Shown: positions 24,321 to 33,574 of the stretch, in pieces
How the letters are laid out: every line of letters begins with the position of its first letter
Numbering within the stretch: position 1 is the first letter of the stretch
Source of the DNA: JAXLWB01 sp046328715
GTDB taxonomy: Bacteria > Chloroflexota > Anaerolineae > Caldilineales > Caldilineaceae
Direction: 5' to 3'
Assembly (NCBI GenBank): GCA_046328715.1
Contig: JAXLWB010000038.1
Coordinates: 1 to 64,000, forward strand
Length of the DNA: 64,000 nucleotides
Program-made: the position numbers and the translations under genes
Notes under the pieces: generated by a model
The model's input: the letters and a program-made list of their open reading frames with translations, nothing else
Told to the model about the DNA's origin: nothing
The model's database searches: none

Positions 24321-27300
24321 TTACAAGATAAGTGTTGCTTGTACCGCAGCCGTCGTCAGAAAGGTATGGCGCAGATGCGGATCGGGCAGCGCAGCGGCGA
24401 GTGTGCGCAGATGAGCAATGGCCTCTTGCCGATGCTGCGACGCCTGAGGACGTTGCTGTTGCTTATAAAGTGTGGCCAACATGGAATGAGCCTGCCAGAG
24501 GACGGGAATCAGTTGGTGGGATTCGGCCAGGGCTAACGCCGCTTGCAAGGTGCTTTCGGCTTGATCAAGATGCCCAATTGCCAGATAGCCCTGGGCCTGG
24601 GCGATCTGCAGTTGGGGCCAATAGACTGGCAGATGGCGCTGCTGCGCCTCAGCCAGCGTTTGCGCAACCCAGTAAACGGCATGGGTCCAGTCACCAGTGG
24701 CCTGCGCCGCGGCCACGCTGGCCAACGGTAGATCGGCGAGTGTTACCCATGCCCGACTGATAGCACCTTGCGGCTGATGAGCAAACGCTGCTTGCAGCCA
24801 ACAGCTTCCTTCTTCATTTTGTCCAAGTGCAAAAGCATCTTGCGCCAGTTGCGTCTCAATGGCGGTCAGGGTAAAGGGCGCCTGTTGTTGTGCCGCTGTA
24901 TATGCCTCTTGGTGGAGGGCGTTTGCCTGCTCGCTTGCGCCTAGTGTACGCAACAGCGCCCCCAAACAGACTGGTATTGACGTAACTGCAATCGCAAAAC
25001 CTGCGGCTTTGCCAATACGGATACTCTCGGCCAAGTCATTGAGGGCATCACCCCACACCCCCAATCTAATTTTCACCAGACCGCGTGTAGCTAGCGCTAA
25101 GGATAGATTCCATCCGTTCTCGATCTTGCGACAGAGGGTAATACACTCCTGCGCCCAATGCAAGGCATCGGCAAAACGCAATTGATGATAGTCACTCCAC
25201 GCCTGTTGGGCGAGATTGTCCGCCAGCATCGGCAGATCGTTCTGCGCATGAAAGCACGCCCGCGCCTCCTCCGCATGACGTTGCCCTTCGGCCTGGCGGC
25301 CACTCAAGCGCAGATTGATGGCCAGATCATTGAGCACATAAGGCAGGCGCTGGTCTAACTGATATTGACGACAAAGCGTCAGACTGGCTTCCCCGGCGGC
25401 TTGTGCTGCTCGATCCTCACCATAGTGCGATGCGGTCACCATTTGGCTCCACAACAAACGGGCGGCTAGGTCGTGATCGCCCAATTGCTGCGCCAATGTC
25501 ACGCCGCGCACAGACATAGTTTGGGCTTGTTGCAGATCATGGGCATGGGTTGGCCCACTATATACCGTGGCCAAGTGAGCGACAGCGGTTGCCTCCATGT
25601 TTTTGTCAGCACGGCGGTATGCCAATGCTTCTAACTGGTGATAAACCTGCGTAGCAGCGACAAACTCACCCGTATGTTCGAGCATGCGCCCCTGCTCCAG
25701 GTAAATTTGGATCAACATGGGCGATGGCAGGTTGAGTTTGCCTGCTATTTGTGCGGCGCGGGCATAAAGTTGAGCCGCACGATGATAAGCATGCAAGTCA
25801 GCCGCAGCGGTTGCGGCCTGGATATAGTAGCGCACCGCCTGGTCCAATGAGTTGGCTTGTTCAAAGTGACAGGCGGCCTGGGTGTTGATCGCAGCCTGAT
25901 CCGCTGTCACAAGTTGCGTAAGCGTCTGGCCCACTTTGCGGTGGAGAAACTGGCGCCGGGTTACACTCAATTGAGTGTAGGCAACCTCACGAACTTTGTC
26001 GTGACTAAAGTCAAAGATACCGCCCTCTACCTCTTGTACAAGTCGTCGCTGACAAAGCTCGTCCAGACCATGCAGGGCTTCTTCTTCCGGCTGACCACTT
26101 GCTGCCACCAACAGCTCAAACATGAAGCGGCGACCGATCACCGCGGCGACGCTGGCTAAGGCTAGGGCCAATGGCGACAGTTGCGCCAACCGGTATTCAA
26201 TTACTGCCTGGACTTTGGCCGGAAGCTCTGCGCTGAAGCGCACTGCGCCAATTGGCCGAACGTTATCCTCGGCAGCCTCAATTGCTGTTTCAAAGTTTGT
26301 CGGTTGGGCGCGGATAGTTTCCACCACAAAGAGTGGGTTTCCTTCAGTCTCGTAGGCCAATCTCTGGGCCTGCGCTGGCGGCAACTCATAGCCCGCGATT
26401 TGGTTCGCCAACGTGGCTGTCTCCACTTCGTCCAATGGTCCCAACCGAATCTCGGTCAGCCAACCCAACTGTTGCCAACTCAATAGCAACGTCTGTAAAC
26501 GCTGATTCTGGCTCACTTCTTCACGGCGTATGGTACCTAAGATGAACAGTGCATGGTGGGTGGCAGAACGAAGAAAAAAGTTTAGCCACTCCAATGTCTC
26601 CCAGTCACACCATTGCCAGTCGTCCAAAAAGAGTAAGTGCGGTTGTGGCAACGCAAACAAGGTGTGCGCCAACGCCTCGAAGAAGTGATGTCGTTGCCAG
26701 GCTTCGTGCAAGGGGGCGGGACTGGGCGGCGGGGGACGGTGGTTGCGCAATTCCGGGAGGAGGCGCAACAATTCTGACTGCCAGAGCTTATCCAGGCTGC
26801 CAATCGCCTTTGTGACCAGGGGCGTCCGCAGCCATTCAACCAGGGGCGCATAGGCCAATGAGCCTTCGCCTGCATAGCAATGGGCACTGATAGCTGGAGA
26901 ATGCTGTTCCGCCAGCCATGCCATGAACGCTTGCGCTAATCGACTCTTCCCAATCCCTGGTTCACCACTTAATAAGATCACTTGAGGATGACCTGGTTGG
27001 AGCGTACGCCAGTGCTGTTGTATGTCTGTCATTTCTCGGACGCGTCCCACGATCCCTGGAACATCATTAGTAAGACTGTTCTGAACGTGCGAAGCGGAAG
27101 GGACAGAGGATTTATTCTTCAAGGCTAAATAGGCACTACGTAGCTCTGCTCCTGGTGCAAGGCCCAACTCGCGCTGTAACAGATCCACGGCTTCTTGATA
27201 TATCCGATGGGCGCGCACATAGTCGCCACTGGCACCCGCAATCTGCAGCAGGTGAAGGTAGACGGTTTCTTGCAATGGATCATACTGTCGCCATTGTTCG

Positions 27301-27839
27301 GCGGTCTGTAAGGCGCGTGTATACTCTTTGCGCACCATATACAATTGGATCAGTTGCGACAATGCAGCAGTGTAGGACAATCGCAACCGTGTACGCAGTG
27401 GTATGATCCAATCGTCATAACAAGCAGGAAAGAGATCGTCTTGATATAGCGCAACAGCCTTTTCCAATGCTAGTTGTGCTGAACCTTCATCGCTTGACTG
27501 GGATTGGGCAATGGCGTCATTAAATGCCGCCACATCAAGTGTATAGCTGGCCTCGCTGTGCCAAACAATCTCCTCATCATCACTCTCGATAAACGCTTCC
27601 GCCGCAGGCAGGGCATGCCGTAATTGGTGGAGCAGGTTGCGTAGGCTATTGCGGGCACGTGCTTCACTGCTATCAGGCCAAAGCAAAAATGCAATGTGCT
27701 GGCGTCGTTGAGGTGTACCGGCGTGGAGTAAGAGGTAGGCTAATAGCGATTGTAAACGCGGCGAGTTGACCGTTACCACCGAGGTATCGCCATCGGTAAG
27801 CCTAAACTCGCCCAGCAGTTGAAAATGTAGGGTTGTCAT
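24321..27839 (-). CDS. Large SARP/BTAD-type transcriptional activator with AAA ATPase and TPR repeats
   Basis: 1,172 aa from ATG 27839 (MTTLHFQLLGEFRL), chosen because family members begin this way; the frame is open to 27899. Order: OmpR-like winged helix (residues about 1-95, with SPRLQSLLAYLLLHAG), BTAD all-helical domain (about 100-245), AAA/STAND ATPase with P-loop LLSGEPGIGKSRLAQAF and LLFLDDWQWCDWETLEW, then a long TPR-like superhelix. Such ATP-dependent regulators integrate a ligand signal and activate nearby operons. It lies upstream of and co-directional with the VOC-rhodanese-aminotransferase cluster, its likely target. Signal unknown. Confidence 0.88.
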   Translation of the reverse strand: MTTLHFQLLGEFRLTDGDTSVVTVNSPRLQSLLAYLLLHAGTPQRRQHIAFLLWPDSSEARARNSLRNLLHQLRHALPAAEAFIESDDEEIVWHSEASYTLDVAAFNDAIAQSQSSDEGSAQLALEKAVALYQDDLFPACYDDWIIPLRTRLRLSYTAALSQLIQLYMVRKEYTRALQTAEQWRQYDPLQETVYLHLLQIAGASGDYVRAHRIYQEAVDLLQRELGLAPGAELRSAYLALKNKSSVPSASHVQNSLTNDVPGIVGRVREMTDIQQHWRTLQPGHPQVILLSGEPGIGKSRLAQAFMAWLAEQHSPAISAHCYAGEGSLAYAPLVEWLRTPLVTKAIGSLDKLWQSELLRLLPELRNHRPPPPSPAPLHEAWQRHHFFEALAHTLFALPQPHLLFLDDWQWCDWETLEWLNFFLRSATHHALFILGTIRREEVSQNQRLQTLLLSWQQLGWLTEIRLGPLDEVETATLANQIAGYELPPAQAQRLAYETEGNPLFVVETIRAQPTNFETAIEAAEDNVRPIGAVRFSAELPAKVQAVIEYRLAQLSPLALALASVAAVIGRRFMFELLVAASGQPEEEALHGLDELCQRRLVQEVEGGIFDFSHDKVREVAYTQLSVTRRQFLHRKVGQTLTQLVTADQAAINTQAACHFEQANSLDQAVRYYIQAATAAADLHAYHRAAQLYARAAQIAGKLNLPSPMLIQIYLEQGRMLEHTGEFVAATQVYHQLEALAYRRADKNMEATAVAHLATVYSGPTHAHDLQQAQTMSVRGVTLAQQLGDHDLAARLLWSQMVTASHYGEDRAAQAAGEASLTLCRQYQLDQRLPYVLNDLAINLRLSGRQAEGQRHAEEARACFHAQNDLPMLADNLAQQAWSDYHQLRFADALHWAQECITLCRKIENGWNLSLALATRGLVKIRLGVWGDALNDLAESIRIGKAAGFAIAVTSIPVCLGALLRTLGASEQANALHQEAYTAAQQQAPFTLTAIETQLAQDAFALGQNEEGSCWLQAAFAHQPQGAISRAWVTLADLPLASVAAAQATGDWTHAVYWVAQTLAEAQQRHLPVYWPQLQIAQAQGYLAIGHLDQAESTLQAALALAESHQLIPVLWQAHSMLATLYKQQQRPQASQHRQEAIAHLRTLAAALPDPHLRHTFLTTAAVQATLIL

Positions 27840-27928
27840 AAATACGCCCTGATCAATGCTGTGAAAAGTACTATCGAAAGACATTGGTTGAGAGCGCAAG
27901 TTGCTTCCACTTGGCAGTCAATCAATCC

Positions 27929-28012
27929 TAAAGTGCGTTTGTTTTGAAAACGGCAGATTTTTCGCTCGCTACCAGTGCACATCACTGCCGTTTTCAAACA
28001 GAGCTCACTTTA
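27929..28012. repeat. 28-nt-arm hairpin between the AraC and SARP genes
   Basis: The left arm 27929-27956 begins TAAAGTGCGTTTGTTTTGAA. The right arm 27985-28012 ends CAAACAGAGCTCACTTTA. The pairing is imperfect (GAAAACGGCAG is exact). It lies in the leader of the SARP gene and 3' of araC, so it could terminate one and attenuate the other. Confidence 0.65.
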
Positions 28013-28030
28013 GAAGACAGTATATTCAGT

Positions 28031-28975
28031 TCACTTTGTGGCGTCTCGCTGATTCTTGTCTGGATTTGGAAGATTCTTGCGCTCTTTTCGTAGCATTTTG
28101 GGTGTAGCTCCCAAGAGCGCTTTGCAGTGGCGACCTAAATGGCTTTGGTCGGCAAAGCCAACCTGGACCGCAACCTCTGGCAAGGTCAAGGTTCCTTGGT
28201 TGAGAAGCTGTTTTGCGGCCTCGACCCGTTGGCGAATCACAAATTGGTGTACAGATTCACCCACGGATGCACGAAAGAGATGGGCAAAATGGTAGGTACT
28301 GAGGTTCGCTTCCTTGGCTAGCGCAGCGAGTGACAGATCGTGCGCCAGATTTTCGTGGATATAGGCGAGGACATGACGTAGGGTCGTAGGAGCAAGTCCA
28401 CCTTTACAGGGTGGCGGCTGCCGTGGAAGGGTGATATGGTGGCGGAAGAGATGCAGCACTAACGTGTTTAGCAAGGACTCTGTGTATAGCCGATCGCCGA
28501 GACCTGTGCTCTGCTCCTCGTTAAGCAGCGTTTGGCCAATCGCTTGCAGCAGTGGATCGGGCGTGGCTACCAGTTCTCGGAGTTGCACCCGTGCTGGATC
28601 GAGATCAAAGACTGTTAAAGCCACATCGGTGAGGAGTGAATGCCAAAGAAAGATTAAGAGCAATTCACACCCATCAACATTATGCCATTCGGTTGGCACA
28701 CCGCGCGGTATAATGTAAATATCACCGGGCTTTGACACAGTGTCATATTTGTGCACGAGTTTCCCTCGTTGCTTAGTGGGATATTGCACATGGAGCGTCA
28801 AGTGATCCCACGGGAGCTCGGGAACGATCTGTACAGAATGCCGTCCTGGAAAATACACTGGGATCAATCCGACACCCCGGGCGGAGATCCAATCGCTGGC
28901 ACCCAATGGTTGATCGGGATTGAAATGCGTTGGTTTGGGATTGACAACAAAAGATGAAGATGTAGTCGGTGCCAT
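28031..28975 (-). CDS. AraC-family transcriptional regulator
   Basis: 314 aa. The N-terminal half is a cupin-like sensor domain (HDTVSKPGDIYIIPRGVPTEWHN-type segment). The C-terminal 100 residues hold two helix-turn-helix units: LRHVLAYIHENLAHDLSLAA with LAKEANLSTYHFAHLFRAS, and LTLPEVAVQVGFADQSHLGR followed by CKALLGATPKMLRK. This is the classic AraC/XylS signature. It lies directly upstream of the SARP gene on the same strand and may control it. The ligand is unknown. The ribosome site is weak (GGAAA). Confidence 0.9.
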   Translation of the reverse strand: MAPTTSSSFVVNPKPTHFNPDQPLGASDWISARGVGLIPVYFPGRHSVQIVPELPWDHLTLHVQYPTKQRGKLVHKYDTVSKPGDIYIIPRGVPTEWHNVDGCELLLIFLWHSLLTDVALTVFDLDPARVQLRELVATPDPLLQAIGQTLLNEEQSTGLGDRLYTESLLNTLVLHLFRHHITLPRQPPPCKGGLAPTTLRHVLAYIHENLAHDLSLAALAKEANLSTYHFAHLFRASVGESVHQFVIRQRVEAAKQLLNQGTLTLPEVAVQVGFADQSHLGRHCKALLGATPKMLRKERKNLPNPDKNQRDATK

Positions 28976-29103
28976 AGTTACAGTTTTCCTATACTACACG
29001 ACATTTACTCTTGTTTCTTACCTGAACCTGGCCAGCAATGAAACGTAATCTGGAGGTAGGCCGTGGTGCAATGTAATGAAGAATGATACAAACTCTTGAC
29101 GCT

Positions 29104-29150
29104 AAGTAACACTTTGGGGAACCGCTGGGAGCGGTTGAGAAGTGTTACTT
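29104..29150. repeat. Nested hairpin joined to a family A element
   Basis: AAGTAACACTT and AAGTGTTACTT enclose a second arm pair GAACCGCT/AGCGGTTGA. It abuts the family A copy at 29151. Together they fill the araC upstream region. Confidence 0.65.
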
Positions 29151-29289
29151 ATAGACAAAGCAGATAGACATTGCATGATCACAATGTGTAGGGGCACACC
29201 CTTGCGGTTGCCCATTCGGTGATGCAACCAGGGCACCGGCAAGCGGATGCCCCTACAAAAGTGCATCTTTGATTTGCTTTGTCTATTAG
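29151..29289. repeat. MITE-like element family A copy 1
   Basis: About 140 bp. Terminal inverted repeats ATAGACAAAGCAGAT and TGCTTTGTCTATTAG. The centre is an imperfect palindrome between GTAGGGGCACACCC and GGATGCCCCTAC. Four further copies lie at 44088, 46718, 51787 and 52529. No ORF inside, so it would depend on a transposase elsewhere. Confidence 0.85.
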
Positions 29290-29621
29290 CACAAAGCATC
29301 AGTGCAAACTGATAAGCAGTACCTTAAGTAGTAAGCAGTCTAACATAGCTTCAGAAGAAAAACAATCAAAGGTCGAGCCTGCTCTTTCTCTCCAACTGAC
29401 TCAAAAATAACTACAAAACCTTTCACATTACAAAAGCACAACCCTCACTGATGGAAAGTGTGAGTACGTGCGTTCCTCCCTAAGACAGGCGGACTAGTGA
29501 AATTCTGTGGATCGATCCAAGCGCTTGACGCCAGTGCCTCATACAAGCTCTTGTTGAGACTCACACTTTTAAAGGATGAGCGAAAGCGGAAGAGGGGCAA
29601 TCTAGCTTTATTGATTCTGTG
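29290..29621. other. Intergenic region 3' of the SRPBCC gene
   Basis: 332 bp without a plausible ORF. TCACACTTT-type sequences near 29455 and 29560 form weak inverted repeats (GAAAGTGTGAG and CTCACACTTTTAAAG), so a long-range stem of about 11 bp is possible. Nothing else recognised. Confidence 0.35.
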
Positions 29622-30074
29622 TCACGATTTCCACGCTTTCGCAACTTCATCCAACAACTGTAACTCCTGTCCATAAACCCGCCGCAGGAACATGCTGGTC
29701 ATGAGCTGCGCGATCATCCCGCCCAGACCGCCACGCTTCTTGACTTCCGTGCTGATGGTCACGCGTGCATGGTTGCCGGTTGGCTCAACTGTAAAGGTCG
29801 TGATCGAGCCGCCCATGGCGTCATTCGTTTCCACGAGCACTCGTCCCGGTTGTGGCTCGCTGATATCTGCCCGAAAGCTCTGTTTTTTGCCCATGACTGT
29901 AATCTCAAAACGGATGCGGGTTCCAGCACCGACACCCCCTTCTTCGACCACCAAATTGCTAAAGTAGGCGGGCAAAATTTTCGGATGCCCATTACGATAG
30001 TCGGCAATCACTGCATAGACTACGTCTGCGGGGGCGTGAACCACAGCCGATGCTTGGACTTGATAGCTGTTCAT
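29622..30074 (-). CDS. SRPBCC-fold (polyketide cyclase/START-like) protein
   Basis: About 150 aa from ATG 30074, chosen because AAGGAGA precedes it. The N-terminus is the family pattern QVQASAVVHAPADVVYAVIADY, and RIRFEITVMGKKQSFRADIS and FTVEPTGNHARVTISTEVKK form the beta-strands of the hydrophobic-ligand helix-grip fold. The C-terminal helix ends LDEVAKAWKS. The family binds lipids, polyketides or coenzyme Q or acts in stress responses. The ligand is not readable here. Single gene, co-directional with araC. Confidence 0.85.
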   Translation of the reverse strand: MNSYQVQASAVVHAPADVVYAVIADYRNGHPKILPAYFSNLVVEEGGVGAGTRIRFEITVMGKKQSFRADISEPQPGRVLVETNDAMGGSITTFTVEPTGNHARVTISTEVKKRGGLGGMIAQLMTSMFLRRVYGQELQLLDEVAKAWKS

Positions 30075-30188
30075 ATTTCTCCTTGCGAAAAATGATCTGC
30101 TCAACTTTCACACTCATACATTTATATGGATGTATTGAATCACAACTGACCGTGTTACAGGTAACGCGCACCGGGATAGGCCAAAGTT

Positions 30189-30214
30189 TCAGAACCCCGC
30201 ACGTGAGTAAGGGG
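30189..30214. repeat. 26-bp dispersed motif family I copy 1
   Basis: TCAGAACCCCGCACGTGAGTAAGGGG. The core is flanked by CCCC and GGGG. A second copy starts 82 bp on (30271-30296) and a third lies in reverse at 59964-59989. Confidence 0.7.
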
Positions 30215-30270
30215 CCAAGATTTTCATCATCCGTGGCAACCGACACGCTTGGGTAGCTGCCCTGAAAATA

Positions 30271-30296
30271 TCAGAACCCCGCATGTGAGTAATGGG
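30271..30296. repeat. 26-bp dispersed motif family I copy 2
   Basis: Same motif as at 30189 with two or three changes (GCATGTGAGTAATGGG). Both copies lie in the leader region of the class III aminotransferase gene that starts at 30431. Confidence 0.7.
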
Positions 30297-30430
30297 ACCG
30301 AGTATCACCATAACGCTATGCTCCACTGCCCCACTCCCACCTCCCTCCAAAAACCTACAAAATCGTCCACCTGCGCTACAATACTCACAGTCAACGATGA
30401 CAGATTTTGTAAGAGTACGAAAAGGATCTT

Positions 30431-31762
30431 ATGACGCACTCATTTACTCGATTAAACGTACCTGGCCCGAATGCGCGTGCCATCATCGAGCGGGACCGCA
30501 AGGTGGTGTCGCATGCCTATGGCCGCGCTGCCGATCTGGTGGTTTCGCATGGGCGGGGCAGCGAACTTTTTGATGTCGATGGCAACCGCTTTCTCGATTT
30601 TGTGTCGGGGATCGCCGTCAATTCGACTGGACACAGCCACCCCAAGGTCGTGGCTGCCATCCAACGCCAGGCCGAGAACTTTTTGCATATATCATGCGAC
30701 TACTTTCACGAACCGTGGGTCCAACTAAGCGAAAAGCTCGATGAAATCGCCCCCTTTATGGAGCCAGCCGTGACCTTCCTCGGCAACTCCGGGGCAGAAG
30801 CAATCGAAGGGGCGATCAAGGCCGCCCGCTATCACACCGGACGCCATCGCTTTGTTGGCTTTATGGGCGGCTTTCATGGCCGCACCGCTGGCGCGCTCAG
30901 CTTTACCTCCAGCAAAGCCGCCACTCAGCGTAAAGGTTTCGCCCCCTCTTCGGACGTGACCCACATCCCCTACCCCAATCCCTACCGCCCCGTCCTCGCC
31001 CAACAGCCGCTGGACGAAGACTACGGCGATACGGTGGTCAACTACCTGGAGCAAATGGTCTTCAAGACGGTGCTGCCCCCCGAAGATGTCGCCGCCATCC
31101 TGGTCGAGCCGATTCAGGGTGAAGGGGGCTATGTGGTGCCGCCTCCCTCCTTCTTTCCTCGTCTGCGCGAAGTCTGCGACCAACATGGCATTCTGCTGAT
31201 TGTCGATGAAGTGCAAAGCGGCGTCGCCCGCACCGGCAAATGGTGGGCGATTGAACATTGGGGCGTCGAGCCCGACATTGTCTGCACCGCCAAAGGCATC
31301 GCCAGTGGCATCCCGCTGGGTGGCTTCTTCGGCAAACAGAGCGTGATGACCATGCCGACCGGGGCGCACGGCACCACCTATGGCGGTAACCCAATCGCCT
31401 GCGCCGCCGCCAACGCCACGCTCGAAGTGCTCGATGAATGTGGCCTGCAAAACGCCGCCACTCAGGGGGCTTATCTAATCGACGCCCTGCACCAAATCGC
31501 TGAGCGCCATCCCTCCATTGGCGAAGTGCGTGGCAAGGGCTTGATGATCGGCGTCGAGTTTGTCAAGGATCGCACCAGCCGCGAGCCCCACCCCAAGCTG
31601 CGCAATCGCATCGAACAGCTTGGCTTCGAACATGGCCTGCTCCTGCTCGGCTGCGGCCAAAGCGCCCTCCGCCTCATCCCGCCGCTGACGATCTCACGTC
31701 ACGAAGTGGACGAAGGGCTGGCATTGTTGGAATATGTGATTGAGTTAGCGGAAAAGGAGTAG
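30431..31762 (+). CDS. Class III aminotransferase (acetylornithine / 4-aminobutyrate type)
   Basis: 443 aa. The class III pattern is clear: GNSGAEAIEGAIKAARYHTG (PLP phosphate contact), GFHGRTAGALSFT, VEPIQGEGGYVVPPPSFF, LIVDEVQSGVARTGKW (PLP-nitrogen Asp) and the Schiff-base Lys in CTAKGIASGIPLGGFF. Such enzymes transfer the omega amino group of ornithine, GABA, lysine and similar compounds. The subfamily cannot be fixed here. AAAGGAT precedes the ATG. The gene stands alone on the + strand with two family I motifs in its leader. Confidence 0.92.
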   Translation: MTHSFTRLNVPGPNARAIIERDRKVVSHAYGRAADLVVSHGRGSELFDVDGNRFLDFVSGIAVNSTGHSHPKVVAAIQRQAENFLHISCDYFHEPWVQLSEKLDEIAPFMEPAVTFLGNSGAEAIEGAIKAARYHTGRHRFVGFMGGFHGRTAGALSFTSSKAATQRKGFAPSSDVTHIPYPNPYRPVLAQQPLDEDYGDTVVNYLEQMVFKTVLPPEDVAAILVEPIQGEGGYVVPPPSFFPRLREVCDQHGILLIVDEVQSGVARTGKWWAIEHWGVEPDIVCTAKGIASGIPLGGFFGKQSVMTMPTGAHGTTYGGNPIACAAANATLEVLDECGLQNAATQGAYLIDALHQIAERHPSIGEVRGKGLMIGVEFVKDRTSREPHPKLRNRIEQLGFEHGLLLLGCGQSALRLIPPLTISRHEVDEGLALLEYVIELAEKE

Positions 31763-31865
31763 TCAGGGGCGGATTGCAGATTGGACGACTGCGCAAACAC
31801 AGGCATATGGGCACAGATTTTAGTACCTTTATCACAAAATCCTTGAACGAACCTCAAGAAAAATT

Positions 31866-31937
31866 TCTCGCAAAGACGCACCCAGAGGGTACCCGGCCCG
31901 CAGAGATTTTCTTTGCGCTCTCTGCGCCTTTGCGAGA
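31866..31937. repeat. Hairpin TCTCGCAAAGACGCA type
   Basis: TCTCGCAAAGACGCA at 31866-31880 pairs with TGCGCCTTTGCGAGA at 31923-31937 (one mismatch). The same GCAAAGGCGCAAAG words appear near 34360. The rest of the 31763-32207 gap holds a family J copy. Confidence 0.6.
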
Positions 31938-32090
31938 GACTTTGGGTTCTGGTTTGTCCAGGTTAGGAAACACGGATTGTCGCAAGGCAAATCAAAGGAT
32001 CCGCGCTACCCAGAATCCGCGCCCATCGGGATGCCTAAACAGTACCATTCCTTTAAGAAACCTGCTGTGACACCTGTCCTTGAAGGAGAA

Positions 32091-32132
32091 ATTTGTCATT
32101 TTGAGCGAGGGCTGTTTCGAGCGAAGAATCCT
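32091..32132. repeat. Family J element, partial copy
   Basis: ATTTGTCATTTTGAGCGAGG followed by GAGCGAAGAATCCTG matches one arm of the complete element at 59785-59881. The other arm is absent here. Confidence 0.6.
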
Positions 32133-32207
32133 GCACTGTCTGGCCAAGCTCCTTTGCTGAGGGAGGGGTGAGAGGAGGAATTCATTCCTCACCCCTCACC
32201 CCGCTTC

Positions 32208-32900
32208 CTAAACAATCACCGGCGATTGCACCTTTACCTTCTGCCTCTTTCCCTTCTTGTGAACCTCAAAGGTGCCCATCGTCTGTAGAATGGCCGGCTG
32301 CGTGCGGAAGGCAAAGCGGGCGGTGATCATCAAATCCACGTACCAATTCAGCAACGCCTGATGCTTCGCTTGACGCTGCTCATTCGCCATTTTCGCCCAC
32401 TCCTGGGCTTGCGTCTGCTCCTGCTTGCGCGCCACCACCCCATCGATCATCTGATTGATCCGCACCAGCTCCTCCGTGGGGATGCTGACCTGGCGCAACT
32501 TCTCCTGATAACTGGGATTCTGTAACATTGCCGTGTAAAAGTCACGGGCGTGCGCCAACCAACGGGTGTAGGCGTCCGGCACACGCGTCAACAGCCGCTG
32601 GGCATCGCGGGGCAAAATACGCCGCGCCGCCTGAATATGCACCTGATAATAGCGCTGCACCTGCTGCAACTCAGCGTTGAAGGCATCGGTCGCCGCCTTC
32701 TGCTTGCGCTGCAAATCGAGCACGTTATCAAACGCCGCCTGCGCCTCTTGCAAAAGGATGCGTCCGCTCGCCAGCCGGTCACTGCCATAGTTGTGCTGCT
32801 GCAACAGATCGAGTGCCATCTGCGAACCAAACAAATAATCCAACAAATGCGCAACATGAATGAGGAAATCGTGAATCGAGGACGTTAAGGTGTGGAACAT
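32208..32900 (-). CDS. Coiled-coil-rich hypothetical protein
   Basis: 230 aa from ATG 32900, preceded by AAAAGGA. The N-terminus (MFHTLTSSIHDFLIHVAHLL) is amphipathic. The middle is helical and Gln/Glu/Ala rich (RKQKAATDAFNAELQQVQRY), and the C-terminus is basic (VHKKGKRQKVKVQSPVIV). No signal peptide or catalytic motif. I do not recognise the family. An upstream in-frame extension to 32972 has no start context. It is isolated between repeats. Confidence 0.65.
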   Translation of the reverse strand: MFHTLTSSIHDFLIHVAHLLDYLFGSQMALDLLQQHNYGSDRLASGRILLQEAQAAFDNVLDLQRKQKAATDAFNAELQQVQRYYQVHIQAARRILPRDAQRLLTRVPDAYTRWLAHARDFYTAMLQNPSYQEKLRQVSIPTEELVRINQMIDGVVARKQEQTQAQEWAKMANEQRQAKHQALLNWYVDLMITARFAFRTQPAILQTMGTFEVHKKGKRQKVKVQSPVIV

Positions 32901-33024
32901 GTTTGTTGTTTCCTTTTCAGCAATGCTTTCAACCGTTTCAACGAACAAACCTGCGGGCAACCTGCCCAGCAAAAGGAAAGCGAAAGTAAGCTTGCTTTAG
33001 TTCCACTGACGTTGAAGTTGCTTT

Positions 33025-33378
33025 TTATTTTATTCTTTCCAGATAAGTCACCCGACTTTGCCCCCCTACCCCACGACGATTTTCCAACTCAACTGGGGGC
33101 TCGTTCTTTCCATCTTCCCAAGCGATGGAAATGTGCCAAATCTCACTTTCTCCAACGAAAAATTCGGCAGGAACAAATGTCATCTTCGAGTTGGAGGGTC
33201 GTCGTGTTCGATCTTCTGGGGTGTAGCTGGCGGGCCAGCCTTCAAATGTGCCCGACCATGCTTCACCACGCAAATGAAGCATCTGCGCAAAGGCACGGAT
33301 GGAGTGAATGTCGGACAGCACAACTGGCAAACTGAAATGATGTTCTCCCATTATAAAATTAGCTTGTTCGACCTGCAT
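33025..33378 (-). CDS. 117-aa hypothetical protein
   Basis: ATG 33378 follows GAGGAGG and a CGGAG at plausible distances. The sequence (MQVEQANFIMGEHHFSLPVV, then EAWSGTFEGWPASYTPEDRT) has a realistic residue mix and no membrane segment. It begins inside the trailing end of the hsdS remnant at 33430-33530 and so is directly downstream of it. A competing + strand ORF is open over the same place but is less protein-like. No family recognised. Confidence 0.45.
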   Translation of the reverse strand: MQVEQANFIMGEHHFSLPVVLSDIHSIRAFAQMLHLRGEAWSGTFEGWPASYTPEDRTRRPSNSKMTFVPAEFFVGESEIWHISIAWEDGKNEPPVELENRRGVGGQSRVTYLERIK

Positions 33379-33429
33379 TTCTCCGTGCCTCCTCTGCGGC
33401 GCGCCATAAAGTTGCCATTGTCTACCCCT

Positions 33430-33530
33430 TTGCCTGCATCCCCAAACGCCCGCGCCAATAACGTCTGAAAGAGATGCTCTGCCTGGCGCAAGGCTTCACG
33501 TTGTTGGTTGCGTAGCGTTCGTGTTTGCAC
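33430..33530 (-). pseudogene. HsdS C-terminal remnant, copy 1
   Basis: The - strand reads NQQREALRQAEHLFQTLLAR then AFGDAGKG, the C-terminal helix of a type I restriction specificity subunit. One base is missing in CACGAACGCTACGC compared with copy 2 at 34413-34541, so the frame breaks upstream. 33451-33527 is a 77-bp direct repeat of 34435-34512. Confidence 0.7.
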
Positions 33531-33574
33531 AAATCTACTTCTCTAGTTTGATCATCTGTAGTAAAATAGGCTAT

